Shown piece after piece: positions 21,496-32,313 of a DNA stretch of 64,000 nt. The notes below the pieces were generated by a model. The model ran no database searches. It was not told where the DNA came from and saw nothing but the letters and a program-made list of their open reading frames with translations. Numbering within the stretch: position 1 is the stretch's first letter; every line of letters starts with the position of its first letter. Source of the DNA: Symsagittifera roscoffensis (lineage: Eukaryota > Xenacoelomorpha > Acoela > Convolutidae); the NCBI RefSeq assembly GCF_963678635.1, contig NC_087069.1:23280360-23344359 (forward strand), given 5' to 3'. The translations under genes were made by a program, and so were the position numbers.

Positions 21496-21963
21496 ATGTC
21501 ATTTAAAAACCTAGGAAATAAACAAACAATCGTTTTACACAATTGTGAAATAGATAACAAAAAATACGACCTTGTAATCACACCTCATACACAAACAGTT
21601 GGATACATTCGAACAAAACGACAAACACTAAAAAGAAAAATAATAACGAAACAAAGACAAATAACACGAAAAAGATTTTCAAAAAATCGAAACGCATTTT
21701 CAGAATCAGAAACCAACAGTTTAGACGAACTTTACAAACTAAAAGAATCAATAGATAAAAATTGCCCACTTCACGATCAATTATATTTTTCTGACTCAGA
21801 AACAACTTCAAATTCATCAAAAAGAGGAAAAAGAAGAATAAAAAAGCAGTATAAACACAAACCAGTACATTTATACAATTGGAATCAACCAATTCGACAC
21901 ATTAATAATTACATATTAACAGTCATCGAACGAAAAAATGAGCTCAACGCACACCCCAGGTGA
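21496..21963 (+). CDS. Retroelement ORF1, basic 155-residue protein
   Basis: It runs from ATG to a TGA that overlaps the start of the gag-pol frame by 26 bases in a different register. It is rich in Lys and Arg (KRKIITKQRQITRKRF region and an RGKRRIKKQYKHK segment near the C-terminus) with a Ser/Glu/Asp-rich middle (about residues 68-110). No known domain was recognised. Position ahead of gag and high basic charge suggest an RNA-binding or nuclear accessory protein. Translation of gag-pol would need leaky scanning past this ATG, reinitiation, or a spliced RNA. The frame is intact, in keeping with the young age of the element. Confidence 0.6.
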   Translation: MSFKNLGNKQTIVLHNCEIDNKKYDLVITPHTQTVGYIRTKRQTLKRKIITKQRQITRKRFSKNRNAFSESETNSLDELYKLKESIDKNCPLHDQLYFSDSETTSNSSKRGKRRIKKQYKHKPVHLYNWNQPIRHINNYILTVIERKNELNAHPR

Positions 21964-24900
21964 AGAAAGTCCAGATGATGATGAAATCTTTCCTTTTATA
22001 GTAGATGCAACCACTGATAGAGGACAGCATATATTTTGCAAAAATTTACTATTAAATTTATTTGAACCCGGAATCAGTCCATGTAAAACAGAGTTCCCAG
22101 ATGTAAAAATCAAAAGACAAATCATAGACCACTACTTAAAAGATATATGCAACATAACACAACAGTATGGAATCTACTCCATAGAATTCACCTCACCAAA
22201 CCATAATAATAGAAAATATACAATCCAAACAGACAATCTTGATTTAGAATTTTCAAAAGTTTTTTCAGAATATATAAAAAGCATCCAATATCATAACTCA
22301 CAAAGAGCAAACTCCATATTCACCAATGAAGTTTTCGCAATAATATATAGTTATATTTCGATATTAGAAAACGAAATCCCAATAACAAATGTCTCACCGA
22401 CAGAAACATCTAAACATTTGAAAGTACGACATGAAATCACACTACTCTCTAGTTATTTAAACATCATTAAAGAAAATTTCACGAAAGACGACGTTTCACA
22501 ACATACAAAACACGATCTACAAAAAATTTTGGCATGGTTCATAATAGATTATTTCACACACAATATTGATTTAATTGCACAAGCAAGAAAAAATTTTAGA
22601 CCCCAAAACTCGAACGATGATACCGCTATCACAGAACAATCAGATTATGTTTGGGACCCCGAATGGTCTCATCCCGCATTTATAAGCTTCCCACAATCAA
22701 TCTCAAGTCAAGCAATAAGTACGATATCTTACATAAGAGATTATGTAAAAGTAATACCATTAACCATTGATGCAACACCATTAAACTATAATACATTTTT
22801 GCCCGATACACAAAATAATAGTTTAAACTCTACAGTTATACACAATGAAAACCTCAATGGAACTAGGAATCTTACTCAACAAGATATCCAGACACCATCA
22901 CACTTCATAAATGAAGAAATTGTACACACAACAACTACACAACAAAGTATTTCACCAATACGCCCAAATTTAACAACACCAAAAAATACAAATCTTTCAC
23001 AAACACAGGTAACCTTACAATCAACCGTTAAACCTTCGGTTGCCCCTAAGTATTCACATATGGATTACCAAACATACAGACCCATGACAATACCATCAAA
23101 AACACACAAAACATTCACTAGAAACAACTTTGCAGACCATAATTATAATTATACACATCCATCAAAAACATATAACCAACCACAAAGAAATTTTAACCAA
23201 TATACAAGATCTCGAAATTGGGATAACCCAATGACCCAAACTAATTCAATAAATTTCCAAACAAATCCTCCACAGGATCACAGTGAAAATTACCCATTTT
23301 TTCAACAAAATAAAAGTAAAAAACAGACATCTTATCAAATGGATTATTTATCCTCAGATGATGATTTCTTACAACCAGATATATTTGCACCAAATACTCA
23401 AGAATATCGTAGACAAGGAATACAGAGAACACGTACAAATCATAGAAATTTTTCTCCACAACCAATAGATGCACAACATAAACAACCAATTCAACAACAA
23501 AATCTAATTAATACACAATCTTTTCAACCAATTCAACAACAAAATCCAATGACTGCACACTCGTATCAACCATCACAAATGCAAAATGAAATACCACTCC
23601 CATATTATCTCCAACAACATGAAATAACAAGAAACCAACTTTCAAATTTTTCTCAAATGCCAAATGCAGCAGAATCATTACAAATGACAATGAATCCATA
23701 CCTTATGGGTGGATCATCAATAACATCAAACAAACCTTTAATGGTTTTCACAGGAACAGACCCTGAATACTCTGTAGAAGATTATTTAAATGCAGTAACA
23801 GCAAACCTGATTTTAAATATAGGACCTGAACCAATTAATACGCCACTACATCAAAATTGGATACATCGACGCACAGCGTTAATACAAACAACCTTAGATG
23901 GCGCAGCCCAAAAATGGTTTTCAGTACTACCTCTAGAAATAAAATCAAACTGGAAAAGGTTTACACAGGAATTTTCAAAAATGTTTGACTCCGAAAGAAA
24001 CAAACAACAACAAAGAGTTTTATGTAATGAAATTCGCAGATTACCAAACGAAACCATCAAGCAAATAGCAGTACGAATCGAAACACTAGTTCGAAAAGCA
24101 TATTCATTAAATACACACGACTATAAAAACACAAAGATGACAGAAATCTTAATGATGACCTTAACACCACAATTAAGGAAAATAGCAATAAAAAAGAGAG
24201 CATCCCATCCTTCTTCAATTCGAGAACCCGATTTAGATTTTCGAAAACTAGTAGACAAATTAGAACAAGCAGAAATCACGATGAAACTAGAAGAAACGGA
24301 AAATCTGAAATTACAATACGTTAACAGAATTGAAACGACTCCCACTAATATTAATAATATACAGGAATCAGAGACAGACCTCGTTGAAAAAATCACTGAA
24401 ATACTCAATATTTACGAAAAGAACCCAAACTTTAAAGGCAAACCATCTTTCAAAAAATGGTGTAATTATTGCCGACGATACGGACATAGTATTTCCGAAT
24501 GTAGACAAAAACAGCAAGACAATCAAAATAAACCTCAAAAATATAAAGAACCAAATAAATCATTCTATCAATACATGAAAAAAGATCAAAATCTACCGAA
24601 CAAAACAGTCTACAGCAACAACAGTTCAGGAAAACCACTCCCGAACAATACAAATTATACAAGAAATCAATCACCATATAACTCAAGTTATAGAGGAAGA
24701 TCACCAGAACGAAGAAACACGCATAATTCATCACAAAATCACTACAATAGACCAAATAGTCGAAATAACTACTCCAGATCAAATTCAAATACACAACGAT
24801 TTGTTTCTAGATCTAATTCCCAATCAAGAAATAACTACTATCCAAGCAACCAATCACGAAATTCATCATACAATAGGAATAGAAACTACTCCTATAATCG

Positions 24901-27900
24901 AAATAGAAGTTATTCAAACAACCGAAACCAGAATTACCCGAACAATCAATCAAGGAATAACTCATATAATAGATCGAACTATAACAGACCAAACAATAAT
25001 TACCAAAACAGATCGCGAAATAATTCACAGAATCGACACTCAAGTTATAATAATCGTTATAGAAATTATTCCCAATCACCACACCGGAATAATAATAACT
25101 ATAATAATTCTAATAATCGCCACAGAAGTAGTACACCTAAACATCAAAGACAAATCAATCAAGTACAATCTAACCCAGAAACAACATCAGACCCTCCAGG
25201 TATTGATGACACAGTAACTGATACGTTACAACTCAATCAAATAAACTGTACATCATCAGATTCAGAAAGTGATACTGAAAACACTCTTTCTATCAATATG
25301 ATAAAAGTCGAAAATGACTATGAATCTGTCATATATGAACAACCTTTTTCATCACACATATATGAAAATCAATCAGAATTTCTTCAAAATTATTACATTA
25401 CACCCATAAATTCCACACCAACGACGCAAGAAACAAATGAGATTAACACTACAAATCAAACCAATAAAAATATCAAAACAAAATGCTTGAATACAAACCA
25501 CATTTATCAAAATATACAAAAAGAACAACCCAAAGAAAAAATTTGGACAATACCATTTTTCTTAGAAAGCCCAAGAAGTAAAGAATTTCAACCACCAGAC
25601 CTTGAAATAGATTTTTTAATTGATTCAGGAGCAGAATCAAACATAATAAACATCCCCACATGGAATGAAATAAAAACTTTACACCCAAAGCTAACACCTC
25701 TTGAAACCTCCAGTAAGTTAGCAACAGCACAAGGATCAACATTGATAAACTACGGAAAAATCCAATTATTTCTCCTCCCCACCAGAACAATGGAGCAAAG
25801 CAAAATTTTAAATAAGCCATTTAAACAAATATTCCATATCACTGATATTAAATATAATAACATTGGAATACCATTTATTTCGAAGTATATACCAACAATT
25901 AACATACTAAATAGTAAAATATTAATCAAAGATAAATATACAAAAACAAAAGAAACATCCTTAACATTTTTTCAAAGATTAAATAAACAACCACCATTCT
26001 TTTCAAAATTCTACCCGATATTTAACCAACAAAGAAAACACCTAAAACCACTATCAGGAAATATTTATAATTTTTCAATCAAACAAGTTCACCAATATGA
26101 TAAAGAACAAAACAAACAAAAATTTTATATGTCAGAATTTGAATTCAAACCTATTCACAAATTTTTCAAAATCACAATCTCATCCATAAAATATTTGAAA
26201 AATTCGAATTCAGATATCATTTCCTTACATGTCTATAACAACACACCTTACCAAGTAACATTACCTTTAGGACTTTTAGGATATTGTGAAACCAACGCTA
26301 CAATATCACCAATACACGAAAAAGCCTATCGCGTAAATAATATACTCCAATTACTAGATATTTGCCAATCTACAATTCTTAATGAAGAATTATCTATAAA
26401 TAATATAATAAGTAACGAAAACAGAAATACGGATTATTTCACAAAAATTCCATATTTCAAACCTACATTCAACATAAGTAACTACACAGAGGACCAACAA
26501 AAATTTTTAACAATGTTTAATTTCCAACATTCACAAATAACACAAGACGAATTCGAAAAATTAGCCAAACAGCTAATTAAATATTCATCAGTCTATGCAA
26601 CATCAAAATTCGATGTTGGAAAAATCAGTTCATCACTACATCTCCCGTTAAAACCAGACGCAGTTTTCAAAAAACAGAGAGCAAGTAAAGTACCAATTCA
26701 CTTACATGATAAAGTGAACAGATTACTCGATATTTTAGAACAATACAACATTATATCACCAGTTAATAAAGAAGAACAACCAAAAGGCAACACATTTATC
26801 AACCCCGTTATCATTCTAGCTAAAGGAGAATCATTAAAAATCGTTCTCGATGCTAGATACCTCAATTCACTTATAGATGAATCAAAATGTAATTGGCCCA
26901 TTGAACCAATACAAGTTATTTTAACAAAAATAAACGGCAAATACTTTACAACCGCCGATATGAATAGTGCATACAATCAAATGCCACTAGATGAACAATC
27001 ACGACGTTTAACACAATTTGTTATCGGAAACCAACAATATGAATTCAACCGCTTATTCTATGGAATATCCATAGGACCAGCAGCATTTTCAGCTTTTATG
27101 AGCAAAATTTTTAGACCACTAATACTCAAGAAAAACGCAATCACCTATTTAGACGATGTTTTTATGCAATCACAAACAAAAGACGAGATGTTCAATGTTT
27201 TAGAAAAATATCACCAAATACTTCAGAACGAAAATCTGAAGGCCGCCCCCGATAAATCACACTTCTTTTTGACAAGAGTTAAATTCTTAGGACATAATAT
27301 AGAAAGAAAAACAATCACTCCATTGAAATCACGCATTGACGCTATTCAAAAACTTCAACCACCAACAAATAAAAAGAAAATCCAAGAATTTCTTGGAATG
27401 TTAAACTTTTTAAGTAAATATGTTTATAAAATGCAATTATATCTACGACCATTTTATAACATCCTTAGACAACAAAATAATTTTGAATGGAACACAGAAC
27501 ATCAAACACGATTTGAAGAAATAAAGAAACTTTTAACTGAACAAATTTCAAACAAAATTCCAGATTCAAATCAACCATTTTATGCAATGTGCGATGCTTC
27601 GAACTTTGGCATCGGTGCAGCACTATTACAATCACATAATGGTACAAATAAAATGAACCTCATATCAGCAAATTCTCGATTATTCACTCAAGCAGAGCTA
27701 CGACTCTCAACTCTAATGAGAGAATGTACAGCCATAATATATACACTGACAGAATATGAATTTCTGATACTTGGATCAAAACATCCAACAGTTCTATTCA
27801 CAGACCATAAACCAATCATCTTTCTCTTTACACAAAAATCTAACCCAAACCACCGAGTTTACAGATTTCAACTAATTCTAATGAAATTTCCAAACTTACA

Positions 27901-30160
27901 TATAGTTTGGACTGCAGGAAAAAAATCTTGCATTACCAGACACCTTAAGTCGAAATACACCACCTGAATTACTTACACGAAAAACAACAGTTGAAATACC
28001 CAAAAACATAAAATTCTACCTTGCAGAAAACGAAACATCACCCCGATTGGAATGCAAATATGCAGTAAAAACTGATATTGAACAATCACAAATAAATAGT
28101 TTACAACATTTCCCACTTTATTTAGATTGTCAAAATAATCATTATGAAGTTGATTTACTTGGAACATCAACTTTCAAACCAATCCCATATTCTCAATGGA
28201 TAAAAAATAACACCCAACAAAAACGAACAAAACAACACCCGCCTAAAAAAGACCATTTTCCACTAATTGAAAAAGAAGATTTAACTGATAAAATAAATTT
28301 ATCAGGACCACAAACAAATGATTCAAAATACACAATAAATCAAGTTTTTGACCTTCACGACCCACTTGATACAATCCCTTATCTAAATTCGAAATTGAAA
28401 ACATTTTTCTCCCTCCAACAGAAACGATTACAATTTCAACACTGAAACAATATCAAAATCTTGACCCGATAATTAGACAACTAAAATCATGGCACAAATA
28501 TAAAACTAAACCTGTCAAGGCAGATTCAACCATTCTAGGAAACAAAACACTCCTCCGATACTTTCGCAAATTTAACAACACAACAATTAACGAAAATACA
28601 GACCTTTTAGAGTATAACCTGAATGAATCTACAGTTCCCTGTCTCCCTTTAAGTATGATTCTTATAGCTTTTAATATTTCACATACACAAAATATTAAAG
28701 GACATTCTGGATCAGAAAAAACATATTCAAATTTTATACAAAATTTTTACTTCCCAAATGCACCAATTTGGATAAAAGTACTATGCAATGATTGTATAGT
28801 ATGTCAACTAAATAAACCTTACCCAAATCAAAAACAAATAGCACAAAAACAAGATTTTAAAGGACAAAGTTTGTACTTTAATCATCGTATCTCATTTGAT
28901 ACCAAAGGACCAATTTCACCCTCATCCGAAGGAAACTCCTACATTATGGTAATTGTTGACGCATTTACACATTATGTAGCACTTAACCCAGTACCACATT
29001 GTAACGCTTATTACGCTTACACAACACTCTATGAACACTGGATAGCAAAATTCGGACTACCAGAAATTTTAGTTACAGACAACGGTACAGAATTCATAAA
29101 TAATGAAATTATCACACTATGTCATTTATATAACATTAAACACAAACCACGTACATCTCATGCACCTTGGACAAACGGCTTAGTCGAAGGTATGAACCGT
29201 TCATTACAAGAATATCTTAGATGTATCATCAACGGAAATGATACAAAATATACCGAATGGTCAGCAGATGTAAAATTATTTCCCTTAGCATATAATTCAC
29301 AAATTACGACAACTTTAGGAATGTCACCATACGAAATGGTTTTTAACCAAAAGCCACGCAAACCAATAATGTTTACAGCAATTTCTCATAAAAACGCACA
29401 AGGTTATTGTCAACCAAATAAAGACTCAATTTGTTATAACCTACCTTTACATACACACGATGAAGATCATTTTCATCACCCACAAATTCTTAAACTAGCC
29501 TCCGGTACACACACCGAATGGATTCTAAATAGAGATAAAAAACACAATGAAATTTATCAAAAAATAACAAAAAAGTTATTACAAAGACAAAACATTAATG
29601 AACAAATCAATTCACGTTTTACACCAGCCTCCGAATTAAAAATTGGAACATTTGTTTTAATACCTAATTTTAATACTCAAAAAGGAATTTCTAAAAAATT
29701 ACAACCCCTTCGAAAAGGACCATACCAAATAATTGCAAAACCCACTGATGTCACATATAAAATTACCGACTCAAACAAAAAAGAAATCGTTCAACATCGA
29801 AACAACCTATTACCTTATTACCCAAAAGAATACGCACTCCGCGAATTAACTCAATTATATTCTTTCACAGGATTAAAAATCATTCAAAATGAACCACATC
29901 TGAAAAACACAGAACAAAATGATAACCCCACCGAAAATCAAAACACAAAACCAATCGCCACCAAAAACAATACACAAAACCATAAAGAATCCCCAAAACA
30001 AAGAAAAAATAGAAAAATGACCGAACAAATAATACCCCAAGAACAAATCGACAAATCAGAAAATAGAAAAACAACAAGACTCCGAAATCAACCACGTAAA
30101 AACTATAAAATATTCATCCCCCAATCTAAAATTTTAAAGAAAGTGGAATTTCAAAAGTAA
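21938..30160 (+). CDS. gag-pol: Gag-protease-RT-RNase H-integrase polyprotein, two frame breaks
   Basis: One frame runs from ATG 21938 to 27967 (2009 codons), the frame changes within or near an A7 run at 27919-27925, continues in the second register to about 28385, then returns to the first register and ends at 30160. Visible domains by ORF residue: Gag capsid-like region about 590-800 (FTGTDPE, AAQKWF); zinc knuckle CNYCRRYGHSISEC about 842-855; an Asn/Arg/Ser-rich basic stretch about 885-1080; aspartic protease DSGAE about 1229; reverse transcriptase with YLDD at 27146-27157 (about 1737); RNase H beginning CDASNFGIG about 1885. The integrase follows the second break: an H-H-C-C zinc module with CNDCIVC, then a D,D,E core (FDTKGP, TDNGTEF, and E in LVEGMNRSL) and a GPYQII tail module. 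Gag and pol share one frame with no gag/pol frameshift. Since the LTRs are nearly identical, the two breaks may be sequencing errors or very recent damage. Confidence 0.93.
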
Positions 30161-30758
30161 TTTTAACATTATACTTCACTATCTTGAAACCTTCGAAACA
30201 TTTTTCATTTACAATTTTCCAAATAACATGCTGACAAGTACGCAATAATTCTAGTTCAAAATAGACCAATAGGATTCATCCAATCCGTCACTTTCTCTAA
30301 CTCAAACTAAGACCAATTAGACGAATCATATAGAACTCCAGGCACATCTATAACTATAACTTTACGACCTCCAGGTCAAAAATAGGCAAACCACTCCAAC
30401 TTGACAACTAAAATAAATATCACCATAATACCGTACCCCTCCCTTATCTAATAACCCAAAGATCAACAATATTTCCCCAACTCAGACCACGAATACCCCC
30501 AAAACAAATTTGTAAACTTAGCCTAAAGTAACAAAATGAACATTTTAATTAGCCTAAAGTATAAAAATCTCACCATACCCCGGATCATTTGACAAACAAA
30601 AATAAAGAAAAAGACGACCTCCCAATCACCATGAAAATTGCCCTCAACAATTTTTTACAAAACTCAACCCACTTGTCAAAAAACTAATAAATAATCCGAC
30701 CACACTAGAAAATCGCCTCAAACAGCAAAAAATATTCGACCAAGAGATCATTTCTTAA
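30161..30758 (+). other. 0.6-kb spacer inside the retroelement
   Basis: All three plus frames are closed by stops. It is C- and A-rich like its neighbours. This is where splice acceptors for the downstream ORFs could lie, but I could not choose one with confidence. Confidence 0.5.
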
Positions 30759-30989
30759 ATGCTCTTCTCTCAATCAGTTACTCAAATACTCATAAATTTT
30801 AAACATTTTTTTACAATACTTGAAACCTTTATAATATTTCTTTTTGATATACTTGAATCTTTTCTAATAACCCTAATCATTTTTTGTAACATTTTTTTAA
30901 TTTTCTACACTATACTCGAACTATTCCTCCAACTTTCCAAAACCCTTGATTACATCCACAGGTACGATTCATATAACTTGTCTAAATGA
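30759..30989 (+). CDS. Small hydrophobic membrane protein, ORF M1 (76 residues)
   Basis: It encodes a very hydrophobic peptide rich in Phe, Ile and Leu, with two probable membrane spans separated by a FDILES turn and a polar C-terminal tail (SKTLDYIHRYDSYN). The stop codon overlaps the start of the next ORF as ATGA (30986-30989). It has no homologue that I recognise. The size, hydrophobicity and place before the glycoprotein recall small accessory membrane proteins of enveloped viruses, but that is inference. In AT-rich DNA a hydrophobic frame can also arise by chance; the exact ATGA junction argues against that. Confidence 0.5.
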   Translation: MLFSQSVTQILINFKHFFTILETFIIFLFDILESFLITLIIFCNIFLIFYTILELFLQLSKTLDYIHRYDSYNLSK

Positions 30990-31174
30990 TACGAAAAATT
31001 TTCAGTAGAACTGATATTTTTTTATTGTTTGTAATTTTCATAGCATTCTTATCATCCCTCATTTTGACAATATGTAAATGTATAAAGAAAGCAATCTTCA
31101 CATTTGCCCTAGCAACAATCCTTCTAATTCTTTTTTTGGAAGAATATTATAATAAACATAAACCTTCCCACTAA
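30986..31174 (+). CDS. Small two-span membrane protein, ORF M2 (62 residues)
   Basis: It starts in the ATGA that ends ORF M1. After a basic start (MIRKIFSR) come a hydrophobic span (about residues 11-29), a Cys-Lys-Cys-Ile-Lys-Lys basic hinge, a second span (about 36-52), and a polar tail (EEYYNKHK). Two spans around a Lys-rich hinge is the usual outline of class II viroporins; this is a resemblance in layout, not detected homology. ATGA coupling suggests termination-reinitiation from M1. Confidence 0.5.
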   Translation: MIRKIFSRTDIFLLFVIFIAFLSSLILTICKCIKKAIFTFALATILLILFLEEYYNKHKPSH

Positions 31175-31179
31175 AGTAA

Positions 31180-32313
31180 CAATTCAAAAATCCATCAAAA
31201 ATTGCTACCCAACAGTCACAGAATCAGTCTTCACCGACATCATCCCAAGATAACCCAACACCACCTTCAACTACTCAAAATCCTCAAACATCTACACGAA
31301 TTTCTTTTCAAGACAATCCATACACTTTTGAAGAACGACATGCTCGTTTATCAGAACCACTAGAACCAGTTCAACGACAAGCACCTCTAAGCGAACCATA
31401 TAACCTATACCCAACACTACCACAAGAACTAAGTAGAATAAGAAATCCTAGTCAAAACCAAAATACAGTCGAAATAAATAGACAAATTATACATCCTCGA
31501 CGAAACAGAAATTTTCAAACTCCCCGAGTTCATTTTGATATACCTCAATCCCCATCACAAATCACTCCAGAAAACCCCATTGATATATTACCAGAAACCC
31601 CTACGCTTCTTTCACAACGTAGCACCTCAAGCCTACCATCAGATTACTTAGGTTCAACACCAACATCTAAACAAATACGTGAAAATCCCTTTAACCCCCC
31701 AAACCAGGCATCACGACTACCATATTGGACAACACATTCATTTACACAAGGTGAATTAAATTTAGTCAATAATCCAATAGATATTTCTACGGATACAACA
31801 ACATCCTCATCACTACCAGAAACATTATCACTACCATCAACACCATCAATAAGCCAGATTTCACCACCACCTTTTAACTTAAATTTTCCAAATAATCTCG
31901 ACGCCAGATATCGAGAACAATCATCAATAAATATTCCTTTAAGATTAGATTGGAATACATTTACAGCACCTCCACCATTATTTGGACAACATCAAGAAAG
32001 TAACCGCCTTCATAACTGGGCACTTAATAGATTACAATATCGCCAAGATATTCACAACGATATCCGTGATCACAATATTCAAATACTCCAACAAAACAGT
32101 TTACAATTAAAGTTTGAAATCACAGTTAAGTTAAACAATATTACCCAACATCCCTACCCATTAAATCCACCTAACATAACAGCTCAATCACTACCACCAC
32201 CGTTTATAACTACTGAAGTAATATACAAATACGACAGATATACCAAAAACACAATTGGCTACATTACATTTTATAATCCATACTCAGGATTATCATACAC
32301 ATGTATATTCTAA
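31180..32313 (+). CDS. 377-codon ORF with no methionine codon (ORF P)
   Basis: A frame open from just after a TAA at 31177-31179 to TAA at 32311-32313 contains no ATG at all. Composition matches the flanking retroelement genes (A-rich, G-poor), and the frame reaches exactly into the envelope start: ATGTATATTCTAA holds both the env ATG (32301) and this stop. The protein is rich in Pro, Ser, Thr, Gln and Asn in its first two-thirds (many SPTSS- and PETP-like words), then has a more ordered C-terminal part (LRLDWNTF, LKFEITVKLNNI, EVIYKYDRYT, IGYITFYNP). No family was recognised. It must be started elsewhere, most simply by splicing: AG acceptors lie at 31214-31215 and 31220-31221. Frame-shifting from ORF M2 is ruled out because both registers have stops at 31172-31179. 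Confidence 0.7.
   Translation, partial: QFKNPSKIATQQSQNQSSPTSSQDNPTPPSTTQNPQTSTRISFQDNPYTFEERHARLSEPLEPVQRQAPLSEPYNLYPTLPQELSRIRNPSQNQNTVEINRQIIHPRRNRNFQTPRVHFDIPQSPSQITPENPIDILPETPTLLSQRSTSSLPSDYLGSTPTSKQIRENPFNPPNQASRLPYWTTHSFTQGELNLVNNPIDISTDTTTSSSLPETLSLPSTPSISQISPPPFNLNFPNNLDARYREQSSINIPLRLDWNTFTAPPPLFGQHQESNRLHNWALNRLQYRQDIHNDIRDHNIQILQQNSLQLKFEITVKLNNITQHPYPLNPPNITAQSLPPPFITTEVIYKYDRYTKNTIGYITFYNPYSGLSYTCIF

Noticed and set aside
22000-30000. Minus-strand open frames of 60-115 codons across the gypsy gag-pol
   Set aside because: They are antisense shadows caused by the T-rich minus strand.
30986-31215. Ribosomal frameshift from ORF M2 into the methionine-free ORF
   Set aside because: The M2 frame ends at 31174 and the target frame has a stop at 31177-31179, so no single shift can connect them.
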